From Rikenellaceae bacterium (GTDB lineage: Bacteria; Bacteroidota; Bacteroidia; Bacteroidales; Rikenellaceae): DNA of 64,000 nt. The stretch is from NCBI GenBank assembly GCA_015059865.1, contig SUZP01000001.1:34453-98452 (forward strand), given 5' to 3'. The position numbers and the translations under genes were made by a program. Shown one piece after another: positions 1-9,002 of the stretch (its first letter is position 1; every line of letters starts with the position of its first letter). The notes under the pieces were generated by a model. It saw only the letters and a program-made list of their open reading frames with translations, was not told the DNA's origin and did no database searches.

Positions 1-1285
1 GTCGTTGTTTCACGATATCGGCACGCAATGCAGCATATTGCGCGGTCGAGGAGTCGGCAATATAGGGGTGAGTCAGCAGACCATCCACATCGACATAGTA
101 GAATGTTGCGCCCTCTGCACCCTCGCGTGCGCTCTTCTGCAAGGCAAGCAGTCGCTCCACAAACGAATAGGCCAAGGTGTTGCGCAACGGATAACCCATC
201 GTAACATTCACTCTCAGCGACTCCACCACTCGACTATCTCGCTCCTCGCGCTGCACCTTGAACTTATCGGGCAGTGCATAGAGAAGCGGCATCAACAAAT
301 TCTCATCCGTAAGCACTACGGCGGTATCCTTGTCGAGATGGCCTCCATTTTTGTCGGCAATTTGCTCTAATATATCAACTACGCATTGACACTGAGCAAC
401 ATTAGACGATGTAGAGAGTACATTTACCGACTTTATATTGCGGAAGTTATCGTGCGAAATACCCTCCGAATCGCCAAACTGCGCGAGGTTTTCGCGAATA
501 AACATTCCCGCCTCCTGAGCCCTATTCTCAGTATAGTAATTATCGTAATCCCAATAGAACTCGGCAGAGCCGCTATTTTGCAGGAAGCGCAACACCCTCT
601 GCTCACACTTTGACAGAGCATTGAAGCCGACAAAGATGTATTTGGTATCGTTCGGCAGCGTCACTGCGCCCTGCTCTATTCGCTCGACAGCCTCGCGATA
701 TATCATTCCCGTATAGCCTATGCCGAGTGTGCGTAAATTGGCTCTAAACTCCTCGTAGACAGCATTGAGAGATTGCCACACCTTCAAGAAGCGACTCTTC
801 GCCTCCGACCCCTCAACAACGCCACTCTTATCGCCCGTAAGTGTGCGCCAAAAGCGATTTATCATCTCTATCTGCTCGGCAGTGAGATAGCTCAAATCCG
901 ACTCTATCGCCTTCAAATCGCTGATATTGGTGAATAGTTGCGACGCCTCGACCATATACTTGTCGAGCATATCAAAGTCCGCAAGCAAAATCTCGCCCCA
1001 ATGATAGAACTCATAAAACGACTCCTCGTGATATCGAGCATAGACCTTGTATAACTCCGCAATAAGGCGCAACTTATCACCCTTGCGCAAACCCGACATC
1101 TCGCACATCAAATCATCTATCGAGGTGTAGTTTGGCTCCCACATTGGCATTACAGCCACCTTCGACAGCGACTCAGCAAAGAAGAGTCGTGCACGCTTGG
1201 AGGGCAATAGGATAGTGAGCGATGATAGTTCATCGCCATACTTCTCGTAGAGTCGCCGTGCGACCTCATCGATAAAGGTTGCCAT
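1..1285 (-). CDS. AddB-like PD-(D/E)XK nuclease family protein, N-terminal part (cut by window edge)
   Basis: An open frame runs on the minus strand from ATG at 1285 to the window edge (428 codons, no stop), so it is missing from the ORF track. My translation begins MATFIDEVARRLYEKYGDEL and contains LTILLPSKRARLFFAESL, the N-terminal signature of the long AddB-like proteins of Bacteroidetes that act with an AddA/RecB-like helicase in double-strand-break resection. The C-terminal nuclease domain and its Fe-S cysteines would lie outside the window. It starts 34 nt after the GIN-domain gene on the same strand and the two are probably co-transcribed. The helicase partner is divergent at 2158. The partnership follows from family and context; catalytic residues cannot be seen here. 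Confidence 0.8.
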   Translation of the reverse strand, partial: MATFIDEVARRLYEKYGDELSSLTILLPSKRARLFFAESLSKVAVMPMWEPNYTSIDDLMCEMSGLRKGDKLRLIAELYKVYARYHEESFYEFYHWGEILLADFDMLDKYMVEASQLFTNISDLKAIESDLSYLTAEQIEMINRFWRTLTGDKSGVVEGSEAKSRFLKVWQSLNAVYEEFRANLRTLGIGYTGMIYREAVERIEQGAVTLPNDTKYIFVGFNALSKCEQRVLRFLQNSGSAEFYWDYDNYYTENRAQEAGMFIRENLAQFGDSEGISHDNFRNIKSVNVLSTSSNVAQCQCVVDILEQIADKNGGHLDKDTAVVLTDENLLMPLLYALPDKFKVQREERDSRVVESLRVNVTMGYPLRNTLAYSFVERLLALQKSAREGAEGATFYYVDVDGLLTHPYIADSSTAQYAALRADIVKQR

Positions 1286-1319
1286 AAGAATAGAAGGCTC
1301 TATTTACAAATGGCTTCGA

Positions 1320-2060
1320 CTAATTGATATTGATAATATCGCCACCAAAGATTGCATTGTGGTCACGAAGAATTATCGGATTGCCCTTATAGAGCAACTT
1401 CGCGCCCGTAGATATTGTAGCCTCCAATCGCTCCGATACCACCACGCGAACCTCAGCCGAGTGCGAGGCATTGACAATGGTCGATATAGTCGAGAGCTTG
1501 CTACAATCGACCTTTGCGGTCGATACACGCATAGTAACATATTTACTCTCGCCTTCGAGTGTCAAGCGGCTAACACCTGTACACTCAACAGCAATATCCA
1601 AGGTCTTGACATTGAGCGACACGGTAGCTCCTCCCGACACTGTAATATCGAAGAGGCGCGACTCTACGCAATCCTCGAATATCGCCTTGGCGTGTGCAAT
1701 CTTCACATCGAGCAGATGGTTGTAGTAGACTATCACATCCGTAACCGTAGTTCGTTTCGGGTCGGACTTTTCCGAAATGACGAGTATACCCTTGCGGTCT
1801 ATCTCAAACTTAAACTTCGAGGTGACATTTCCCTTTGTATCATAGACAATACGCACACCATCGGCACGCTCCACACGCTTAAACACAACATTCATAGGGC
1901 CATCGACCTTAACGCTGTTGAAAGGGGTAAGCCAATCGGTTTTAGGTACCGACACTACCTGCTCCACCGTCGAATGTGATGCTATTGCCGCGCCCTGAGC
2001 CGACACTGCCGACACTATCATTGCGCACATAAGGGTAAGGATTACTCGCTTCATAACCAT
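1320..2060 (-). CDS. Secreted GIN-domain (DUF2807) protein
   Basis: Protein of 246 aa with a clear signal peptide ending near VSAVSAQG, so it is exported. After a short linker, NSVKVDGPMNVVFKR and the following alternating hydrophobic strands match the DUF2807/GIN (putative adhesin head) family, a right-handed beta-helix fold common in Bacteroidetes envelopes; its molecular role is unknown. ATG at 2060 is followed by a second ATG at 2054 (MKRVILTL), which gives a more typical signal peptide and is an equally good start. It is the first gene of a likely two-gene unit with the AddB-like nuclease. Nothing in the sequence links the two functions. Confidence 0.75.
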   Translation of the reverse strand: MVMKRVILTLMCAMIVSAVSAQGAAIASHSTVEQVVSVPKTDWLTPFNSVKVDGPMNVVFKRVERADGVRIVYDTKGNVTSKFKFEIDRKGILVISEKSDPKRTTVTDVIVYYNHLLDVKIAHAKAIFEDCVESRLFDITVSGGATVSLNVKTLDIAVECTGVSRLTLEGESKYVTMRVSTAKVDCSKLSTISTIVNASHSAEVRVVVSERLEATISTGAKLLYKGNPIILRDHNAIFGGDIININ

Positions 2061-2157
2061 CTTATATATATAATTTAGGTATGCAAGTTACAACTTTTTT
2101 TGTGAATAGCCAATTTTTTAATCTTTAATTCGTAACTTTACAAAAATTTTTTAGTAG

Positions 2158-5100
2158 ATGAGGGGCTCAACACTCGAAAAACGCGCCGTTATCGTTCCTG
2201 CAAGTGCAGGTTCGGGCAAGACATATCGCATAGCTCACGAGTATATTTACGATGTACTTCGCGACCGCTACGACGAGGATGGGCACCCATACTTCGACCG
2301 TTCATTCTACAAGCGAATACTCGCTGTAACCTTCACAAACAAGGCTACCGAGGAGATGAAGTCGCGCATCTTGCAGGAGATACACTTGCTCGCTTCGGGC
2401 AAGAGCAGCAGCCACCTTGCCGACCTTATGAAGGAGACCTCACTCGACGAGGCGACACTGCGCAAGCGTGCGAAGATTGTCCGTTCACTCATTCTGCACG
2501 ACTACTCACACTTCACAATTCTGACCAACGACACCTTCTTTCAGCGTATCCTACGAGCCTTTGTTCGCGAGTTGGGCAAGGATATAAACTTCTCGACAGA
2601 GTTGGACACCGCACCCATCCTCTCGCGGAGCGTAGAGGCTCTTATCGAGAGTATCACCGAGAACAAGGAGCTGCGCAAGTGGTTGGAGGATTTGACCGAG
2701 GAGCGCATACGCGATGGCGAAAAGTGGGATATCCGCAGTGCCATCACCGCCCTCAATGGCGAGTTATTCAAGGAGTCCACCAAGGAGATTATCGAAAATA
2801 TCGGTGACAAAGAGTCGCTCAAAAAGGCAATTCGGGGCTTCTCCGCGCGCGTAGAGCAGCGACAAGAGGAGTTTAAAGAGCAGGGTAAACGCGCCCTTGC
2901 TCTTATCGCATCGCAAGGCTACTCGCACGACGATTTCAAGCTGAAATTCACAAAGATATTCGAGAAGGTTGCGACAGGCACACTCGACAAAATCACCGAT
3001 GCCAACCTCCGACACCTCACCGACTCCCCCGAAGAGTGGTTCAACAAGGGTAAGGCTACCCCATCGCTCATCGCCCTTGCGAGGGAGTTACAGCAGATTT
3101 TCAACGAGATATACAACGAACATCTCGCTCTGAGAACGCTCGAAAACACACATCGCATCCTTGCGCGTAACTATCGAGGTTTCGCCCTACTACACGACCT
3201 GCAAGAGAGGGTTGAGGAGATTTGTCGCGAGGAGAACTCGATGCTCCTCTCCGAAACAAAACACGCCATAGCAGGTTTTATCTCGGAGTCGGAGGCTCCA
3301 TTCATCTACGAGAAGGTGGGCAACTACTTCGACAAGTTTATGATTGACGAGTTCCAAGACACCTCGGCCAAGGAGTGGAACAACTTTCTACCATTGCTGC
3401 GCAACGCAATGTCGCAATCGACAAGCCCTTCGGTGCTTATCGTCGGCGATGTCAAGCAGTCGATATATCGCTGGCGTGGTGGCGACTGGCGCATACTCGG
3501 CAAGGAGGTCGAGAGTGCGTTGCCTGAGTGTCATTGCGAGCCTTTGGAGAACAATTGGCGCAGTCTGCCAAATATCGTAGAGTTCAACAACACGCTCTAC
3601 AAGGCTATTATAGAGAGTGAGAACGAGAGGATAAACGAGCAACTCGACAAGGCTGCGCAAGCTCAACGCATCTCGCCAGAGTGCAAGAGCGAGCTATACG
3701 ACACACTAAAAGAGGCCTATGCCAACCTCTCACAGATACCTCGTCGCAAACATACAAACAGAGGTTATATCTCGATAATAGCACCCGACGAGAACGCCGA
3801 CACAGATATCGTATTGATGGGCACAAGCGAAATGCCTCTCTATATTGAGCGCATCAAGGAGGTCTTGGAACGGGGTTTTCTGCCTCGCGATATAACAATC
3901 CTCGTGCGTAAGAATAGCGAAAGTATGGAGATAGCCGAGGAGCTGCTCCACTATCGCGACCTCTTCCCTGAGAGCCTACAATTCGAGATTACCACCGAGG
4001 AGGCGCTGAGGCTCACGGCTTCGCCTGCCGTAAAGTTGATTATTGCAGTGATGCGTCTTGCCATAAACCGCAACGACACCACCTCGCTCGTACAATACAA
4101 CCATCTCTACAACCACGACTTCTTCGACACAAAGCTATCCGACGAGGAGCACGACTTCCTCGACTCGATACGAATGATGTCGCCCGAAGAGGCGTTCAAC
4201 CATATCACAATTCGATATGCCGATGCGTTGGAGGGGCAGACAGCCTACATACTCGCCCTGCACGAGCATATAGTTCGCTTCTCGGCGGGCAAGGTTGCCG
4301 ACCTCGCACTCTTCGACAAGTGGTGGAGCGAGAAGGGCGACAGCCTGTCGGTACGCGTTGAGCGCAGCGACCGCGCCATCGAGATTTTGACCATTCACAA
4401 AGCCAAGGGCTTGGAGAATAGAGTAATCGTAATACCGCGTTGTTCGTGGTCGTTGGAGCCACTCAGTTCAGGTGGCTACAAGCCCAATATCATCTGGTCG
4501 AAACCCGCACCAGACAAACATCTCAGTGAAATTGGAGCCTTCCCCGTGTCGTTCAACAACTCGGTCGAGGAGTCGCTCTTTGCCGATGGCTACTTCCGCG
4601 AGACGGTATACACATTTGTCGATGCAATAAATATGTTGTATGTCGCCACCACACGCGCCAAGGAGCAGCTGCACATCTTCCTGCCAAGCCGCAAGCGAGG
4701 TAACAATATAGGCAACACCCTGCTCAACATCTTCGCCGAGCGAATGTCCAACAACGAGGTGCGAGGGTATCGTCAATACGAAATTGGCACCTTTGACGCG
4801 CCCGAAAAGGAGCAACAAAAGGAGGAGAACTCGCAATTGATAGTTATCAAGGAGCACCGCGCATCGCCCGTAACGCTAAAACTGCGTACATCGTCGTCGC
4901 GATACTTTGCAGATGAGGAGAGCGAGCTGTCGCCACGCAGTATGGGTATTCGTCTACACCGAGCATTCGAGGGGGCGACCACGCGCGAAGAGATATTTGC
5001 TACGCTCGACGATATGGTCATAAATGGAGAGTTGCGCCACGATGATATGGCGCAATTGAAGAGGCAGATAACAGAGACTCTCGACACTACAATTGCAGGA

Positions 5101-5361
5101 GAGTGGTTTGATGGCAGCTGGGATAAGTTGCACCGCGAGCGTAACATAATCCGCCCGAACACCACCTCGAAACGCCCCGACCGTGTGATGACTCGCAACA
5201 AGGAGGCGGTCGTCGTGGACTACAAATTTGGCGAGGAGAAGAGCCTCTACAACAAGCAGATTACAGGCTATATGGAGGAGCTTCGAAAGATGGGTTACAC
5301 CTCCGTACGGGGCTATATATGGTATGTTTTGACAGGTAACATTGTAGAAATAGGCGCGTAG
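2158..5361 (+). CDS. AddA/RecB-like UvrD-family helicase-nuclease
   Basis: A 1067-aa ATP-dependent DNA helicase with a C-terminal nuclease, expected to unwind and resect DNA ends for recombination repair. Superfamily 1 motifs appear in order: Walker A PASAGSGKT (about residue 15), TNKATEEMKSRI (Ia), MIDEFQDTS (II, about 395), VGDVKQSIYRWRG (III, about 430), TIHKAKGLENRVIVIP (V, about 745) and YVATTRAKEQL (VI, about 827). Near residue 1017, RPDRVMTRNKEAVVVDYKFG is a complete PD-(D/E)XK nuclease core (D...VVDYK). It is divergent from the GIN/AddB-like unit across 97 bp, with an imperfect -7 box (TAACTTTA, 2133-2140) 17 nt before the ATG. AddA and RecB types cannot be separated with certainty by eye. 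Confidence 0.88.
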   Translation: MRGSTLEKRAVIVPASAGSGKTYRIAHEYIYDVLRDRYDEDGHPYFDRSFYKRILAVTFTNKATEEMKSRILQEIHLLASGKSSSHLADLMKETSLDEATLRKRAKIVRSLILHDYSHFTILTNDTFFQRILRAFVRELGKDINFSTELDTAPILSRSVEALIESITENKELRKWLEDLTEERIRDGEKWDIRSAITALNGELFKESTKEIIENIGDKESLKKAIRGFSARVEQRQEEFKEQGKRALALIASQGYSHDDFKLKFTKIFEKVATGTLDKITDANLRHLTDSPEEWFNKGKATPSLIALARELQQIFNEIYNEHLALRTLENTHRILARNYRGFALLHDLQERVEEICREENSMLLSETKHAIAGFISESEAPFIYEKVGNYFDKFMIDEFQDTSAKEWNNFLPLLRNAMSQSTSPSVLIVGDVKQSIYRWRGGDWRILGKEVESALPECHCEPLENNWRSLPNIVEFNNTLYKAIIESENERINEQLDKAAQAQRISPECKSELYDTLKEAYANLSQIPRRKHTNRGYISIIAPDENADTDIVLMGTSEMPLYIERIKEVLERGFLPRDITILVRKNSESMEIAEELLHYRDLFPESLQFEITTEEALRLTASPAVKLIIAVMRLAINRNDTTSLVQYNHLYNHDFFDTKLSDEEHDFLDSIRMMSPEEAFNHITIRYADALEGQTAYILALHEHIVRFSAGKVADLALFDKWWSEKGDSLSVRVERSDRAIEILTIHKAKGLENRVIVIPRCSWSLEPLSSGGYKPNIIWSKPAPDKHLSEIGAFPVSFNNSVEESLFADGYFRETVYTFVDAINMLYVATTRAKEQLHIFLPSRKRGNNIGNTLLNIFAERMSNNEVRGYRQYEIGTFDAPEKEQQKEENSQLIVIKEHRASPVTLKLRTSSSRYFADEESELSPRSMGIRLHRAFEGATTREEIFATLDDMVINGELRHDDMAQLKRQITETLDTTIAGEWFDGSWDKLHRERNIIRPNTTSKRPDRVMTRNKEAVVVDYKFGEEKSLYNKQITGYMEELRKMGYTSVRGYIWYVLTGNIVEIGA

Positions 5362-5364
5362 TAG

Positions 5365-5395
5365 TTGATTTTTAATCTTTTTAGTGTTACCTTTG
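5365..5395 (+). promoter_or_regulatory. Bacteroidetes-type promoter of the ABC/HprK-like/S26 operon
   Basis: TTG at 5365-5367, a 20-nt spacer and TACCTTTG at 5388-5395 match the -33/-7 consensus. The expected transcription start is about 5398-5402, on or next to the ATG codons at 5400 and 5406, so the mRNA would have almost no leader. Confidence 0.7.
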
Positions 5396-5399
5396 TAGG

Positions 5400-7106
5400 A
5401 TGATAATGGATATTTGGAACATAATACCTAAACAGTTTCGCGCAAAGGGCGTGGGTGTGAGCATCACAATCTTCGTGCGTGCGTTGTTGAACTTCGTGGG
5501 TTTGGCTGCGCTGTTGCCCGTATTGTATCTCATTCTCGATTCGGAGAGTATCCACTCCAACGCTGCCCTGCAATCCGTATACAACGCTATCGGATTTAGT
5601 TCCGACCAGCAGTTTGTCGTGGCTATTGCCGTTGCAGTAGTGCTGTTTATCGTAGCAAAGAGCCTTATCAATATCTACCTCTACCGCGTGGAGCGCGACT
5701 ACATCTATGCACTCTATCGTCACCTCTCGCGACAACTCTTTATTGGCTACTTCGGCGAGGGATTGCAGTTCGTCAAGAGGGAGAATACGGCTCTCCTCTC
5801 GCGCAATGTAAATGTGGTGTGTTACACCTTTGTAACGGGCATTTTGCGCCCTATCGCAACACTCGTGAGCGAGCTGCTGCTTCTGTTGATGATATTCCTC
5901 TCGATAGCGATATATTCACCCCTCGGTGCCCTGCTTGCCGTGGCGGTATTTATTCCTGTGGCGTGGCTCTACTTCGCACTTATGCGCTACCGTCTCGACC
6001 GCTATGGCAATGTCGAAAACGAGGCACAACGCCGCAAATATCGCGATGTTATCGAGACCTTCCGCGGATATGCCGATATTGAGATAAACAACGCCTTCGA
6101 CCACCAGCTTTCGCTCTTTGACAAGGAGTTGGAGACCATTATCCGCGTAGGTCGCAAGAATGCAACTATCTCGATGTTGCCTCAAAACCTTACCGAAGTG
6201 GGCTTGGCGGCAGGTATGGCGCTGCTGCTCATACTCGGCTCGACACTCGACTCGGCAGATATGAAGCTACTCTTTGGTGTATTCGCCATAGCGGGATTGC
6301 GATTGATGCCTTCGGCGCGTAGCATTATGAGCGCTTGGAGCGCCCTACGCTACAACCGTTACACCATCGATATTTTGCGAGATGCCAAGGGCCCCAAAGA
6401 GGCGAAGCGTAGCTCCACGACCGAGCGTATCACCATTGCCGAGACAATCGAGTTGCGCGACATCTCATTCCGCTTCGAGGATAGCGCAGACGACACGCTT
6501 CACCACCTCTCACTCACAATTCACAAGGGCGAAAAGGTCGGTATAAATGGAGAGTCTGGCGTAGGAAAGACGACGCTATTAAACATCTTGCTCGGACTCT
6601 ACGCTCCGACCGAAGGTGGCGTATATATCGACAACAAGTTGCTCGACGAGGAGCTGCGTCGCAGGTGGCAAAACAGCATAGGCTATGTGTCGCAGAGCAC
6701 CTTCCTTGCCGACAACACCATACTTGCAAACATCGCCCTCGGCTACGACGAGGAGTCGATTGATATGGAGCGCATCGAGCGCGTTATCGAGGCGGCATCA
6801 CTCTCGGAGTTTGTGTCGTCACTACCGAAGGGTGTGTACACCCGTATTGGCGAGTGTGGAGCTCTGCTTTCGGGAGGACAGCGACAGCGTATAGGCATCG
6901 CTCGCGCACTCTACAAAGAGGCCGACATACTCTTCTTTGACGAGGCGACATCATCGCTCGACTCGGCAACAGAGCAGAGTATAAATCGTGCTATCGAGCA
7001 CCTCTCTGCCACAAACAAAGAGCTAACCATCGTTGTCGTGGCACACCGCGAGAGTTCGCTCGACTATTGCAACAGAATTATAACACTCAAAAAGGATAAT
7101 ATATAG
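5400..7106 (+). CDS. ABC exporter, fused membrane and ATPase domains
   Basis: A 568-aa half-transporter: residues 1-330 carry about six membrane segments and residues 340-568 an ABC ATPase. The ATPase has Walker A GESGVGKTT (about 383), signature LSGGQRQRIGIARAL (about 487), Walker B ILFFDEATSSLD and the H-loop VVVAHRE. There is no N-terminal C39 peptidase domain, so any leader cleavage would need another enzyme; an S26-type peptidase is encoded two genes downstream. Export direction is inferred from the fused architecture. The second ATG (5406, MDIWNIIPKQF) is an equally plausible start and fits the very close promoter. Stop is 1 nt before the HprK-like gene. Substrate unknown: a lipid or polysaccharide flippase role is possible, but kinase plus peptidase neighbours favour a peptide. 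Confidence 0.85.
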   Translation: MIMDIWNIIPKQFRAKGVGVSITIFVRALLNFVGLAALLPVLYLILDSESIHSNAALQSVYNAIGFSSDQQFVVAIAVAVVLFIVAKSLINIYLYRVERDYIYALYRHLSRQLFIGYFGEGLQFVKRENTALLSRNVNVVCYTFVTGILRPIATLVSELLLLLMIFLSIAIYSPLGALLAVAVFIPVAWLYFALMRYRLDRYGNVENEAQRRKYRDVIETFRGYADIEINNAFDHQLSLFDKELETIIRVGRKNATISMLPQNLTEVGLAAGMALLLILGSTLDSADMKLLFGVFAIAGLRLMPSARSIMSAWSALRYNRYTIDILRDAKGPKEAKRSSTTERITIAETIELRDISFRFEDSADDTLHHLSLTIHKGEKVGINGESGVGKTTLLNILLGLYAPTEGGVYIDNKLLDEELRRRWQNSIGYVSQSTFLADNTILANIALGYDEESIDMERIERVIEAASLSEFVSSLPKGVYTRIGECGALLSGGQRQRIGIARALYKEADILFFDEATSSLDSATEQSINRAIEHLSATNKELTIVVVAHRESSLDYCNRIITLKKDNI

Positions 7107-7107
7107 T

Positions 7108-7986
7108 ATGGATTATCGTATAGCCGACTTCCTGCTTCGCACCGAGGGGGCACACAACGACATCGTCGCTTGTGGCCTGATAGGATTTAAGCCATTCGAG
7201 GTGGAGAGCGACAGCTCCGCAACACCGACAATGCTTTTGCGAATGGAGTCCGACATAGATAGAGAGAGGTACGCGACAGCCAAGGTGCTCTACTCCTCCT
7301 CATTCGAGCAAGAGTATGCCACCTTCGAGTTTTTGCGCTACACTACGGGATATTGCGTTATTATGAGCCGCAATGGCATAGACTTCATCCTCACAAAGGA
7401 GGATAATTCGAATATCGTCGAGAGCAATTTAGGCCACATCAAAGATGCTGATGCCTCGCTCATTCGCTTTGGTATTTGGATGATGTTTGGCATTGTTATA
7501 GCACCACTCGGAGCTATCGCCATTCACTCTTCGGTCGCTGTTAAAGATAATGGAGCTGTGCTCTGTCTTGGAGAGTCGGGCACAGGAAAGAGCACCCACA
7601 CACGCCTTTGGCGCGAGAATATCGAGGGTACAAAGCTCCTCAATGACGACAGCCCAATAATCAGAGTTGTAGATGGCAAGTGCGTGGTTTACGGCTCGCC
7701 TTGGAGTGGAAAGACACACTGCTACATCAACCGATGTGTACCCGTACGCGCACTGATGCGTCTGTCGCAAGCACCCTACAACAAGATACATCGTCTGCCT
7801 GCATTGGCTGCCATAGGTGCAATTCTGCCATCCTGTCCACCAGCCTTTGCGTACGACAACAAGTTGCAGGATGATATATGCAACGCTGTATCGGAGATTT
7901 TGCAACACGCCCCTGTCTACCACTTGGAGTGTCTGCCAAATGCCGAGGCTGCGCAACTATCATACTCCACCATTTTTGCAGAATAA
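7108..7986 (+). CDS. HprK/PEPCK-like serine kinase family protein
   Basis: Protein of 292 aa with a P-loop GESGTGKSTHTRLW near residue 154, followed by LLNDDSPIIR (the Asp-rich Walker B-like element of HPr kinase and related PEPCK-fold kinases) and YGSPWSGKTH. The N-terminal half resembles no domain I know. It is too divergent, and lacks the N-terminal domain and context, to be the HPr kinase of carbon catabolite control. HprK-like kinases of this type accompany PqqD-like proteins, peptidases and ABC exporters in RiPP loci, where some phosphorylate the peptide; that is family knowledge, not shown here. It lies 1 nt after the ABC exporter and 3 nt before the S26-type peptidase, so the three genes are surely co-transcribed. 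Confidence 0.75.
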   Translation: MDYRIADFLLRTEGAHNDIVACGLIGFKPFEVESDSSATPTMLLRMESDIDRERYATAKVLYSSSFEQEYATFEFLRYTTGYCVIMSRNGIDFILTKEDNSNIVESNLGHIKDADASLIRFGIWMMFGIVIAPLGAIAIHSSVAVKDNGAVLCLGESGTGKSTHTRLWRENIEGTKLLNDDSPIIRVVDGKCVVYGSPWSGKTHCYINRCVPVRALMRLSQAPYNKIHRLPALAAIGAILPSCPPAFAYDNKLQDDICNAVSEILQHAPVYHLECLPNAEAAQLSYSTIFAE

Positions 7987-7989
7987 GAG

Positions 7990-8403
7990 ATGAAACCGAC
8001 AATACGACTAATCGACAACCGCGAACTCTTCGCCATTGCTCGCGACACACTGCTCGAAGGCTCGTCGGTACGCGTGTCGGTCAGGGGACAGAGTATGCTA
8101 CCCTTCTTTCGCAGTGGCTCGACTATCACACTACGACCAATCCGCGAGGGCGACCTCCGCAAGTACAATGTGGTGATGGCCGATGCAGGCAAGAGTTTTG
8201 TGGTGCATCGCATAATCGATGTGAACGACAAATATGTAACGCTGTTAGGCGATGGCAACTGCATAGGCACCGAGCGCATCGAACGCGACAAGGTCTATGG
8301 CATCGTCGATTGCTCTCCTCTGCACCTCTTCTTCGCAAAGATATGGCTATGGCTACGCCCCGTGCGTCGCTATCCATTGGCAATATTTCGTCGAATAATG
8401 TAG
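7990..8403 (+). CDS. S24/S26 (SipW-like) signal-peptidase family protein
   Basis: Protein of 137 aa with the S26 catalytic serine motif VRGQSMLPFF (about residues 33-42), then VVHRIIDV and LLGDGN. In SipW/archaeal/ER-type signal peptidases a histidine replaces the general-base lysine, and the HRI plus GDGN boxes fit that class. There is no N-terminal membrane anchor; the C-terminus (LFFAKIWLWLRP) is hydrophobic and may bind the membrane. As last gene of a three-gene operon with an exporter and a kinase, it is best read as a dedicated protease for an exported peptide rather than the general signal peptidase. Substrate unknown. Confidence 0.75.
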   Translation: MKPTIRLIDNRELFAIARDTLLEGSSVRVSVRGQSMLPFFRSGSTITLRPIREGDLRKYNVVMADAGKSFVVHRIIDVNDKYVTLLGDGNCIGTERIERDKVYGIVDCSPLHLFFAKIWLWLRPVRRYPLAIFRRIM

Positions 8404-8453
8404 CACGATATTTGCGGTTACAATCTACACAAAACCTTAAAAAAACTACAACT

Positions 8454-8861
8454 ATGTTAAAACAATCAATCACTATCACCACTAAGGGAGACGGCAAGTT
8501 TACCTTGGCAAAGCCACAAGAGTTAGAGAAGCTCAATCCAAAGGAGTTGCTGCTCTACTCCACTGCACTCTGCGCAGGCAAGACCGTAGTACGACTTGTA
8601 GAGCAGAAACGCACAGAGATTATAAAGCTCGAAATTAAGATGTCGGGAGAGCTCGACACCGAGAAGTTGGAGGGCATCAGCAAGTTCTCTTCATTCAATA
8701 TCGACTACAATGTCGAGTGCAAGCACCTCGACGACCAGCCGAAGATTTCGCACGCCATACAACTCGCTCACGACAAGTATTGCGGCGGCTTGGAGATGTG
8801 TCGCAAGATAGCACCCGTGTCGCACTCAATATCAATAGTCAGCGTAGAGGTCGAGGCTTAA
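8454..8861 (+). CDS. OsmC-like family protein
   Basis: Protein of 135 aa beginning MLKQSITITTKGDGKF, with the two cysteine regions of the OsmC/Ohr fold: LYSTALCAGKTVV and LEMCRKIAPVSHSI. Family members reduce organic hydroperoxides through a reactive cysteine pair; spacing and surrounding residues resemble the small OsmC-like group of Bacteroidetes rather than classical Ohr, so the substrate is open. The track frame starts much earlier (7878) inside the upstream genes; the ATG at 8454 is the first that gives the family N-terminus. It lies 50 nt after the S26-type gene and is followed at once by a terminator. Confidence 0.75.
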   Translation: MLKQSITITTKGDGKFTLAKPQELEKLNPKELLLYSTALCAGKTVVRLVEQKRTEIIKLEIKMSGELDTEKLEGISKFSSFNIDYNVECKHLDDQPKISHAIQLAHDKYCGGLEMCRKIAPVSHSISIVSVEVEA

Positions 8862-8869
8862 ACAAAACC

Positions 8870-8932
8870 AATAGCGTGTCCAAAAAATTTTGGGCACGCT
8901 ATTTTTGTCAGAAGTTGCGTAACAGGAGTACT
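8870..8932 (+). terminator. Terminator with conserved tail (family copy 1)
   Basis: AATAGCGTGTCC (8870-8881) pairs with GGGCACGCTATT (8892-8903), followed by a T run. The tail TTTTTGTCAGAAGTTGCGTA and AACAGGAG is shared with copies at 25487 and 63319. It ends the OsmC-like transcript. Confidence 0.8.
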
Positions 8933-9002
8933 CGCAGGCCGGAAAAGCGCAACCGACACTGCGTAGTGAGAAGGAAAAGGCTACAAAGGAGGCTTAACTG
9001 CG

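Noticed and set aside
7878-8861. 327-aa plus-strand ORF covering the S26-type gene and the OsmC-like gene
   Set aside because: The OsmC-like frame simply stays open upstream in the wrong frame of the kinase and peptidase genes; ATG 8454 is the real start.
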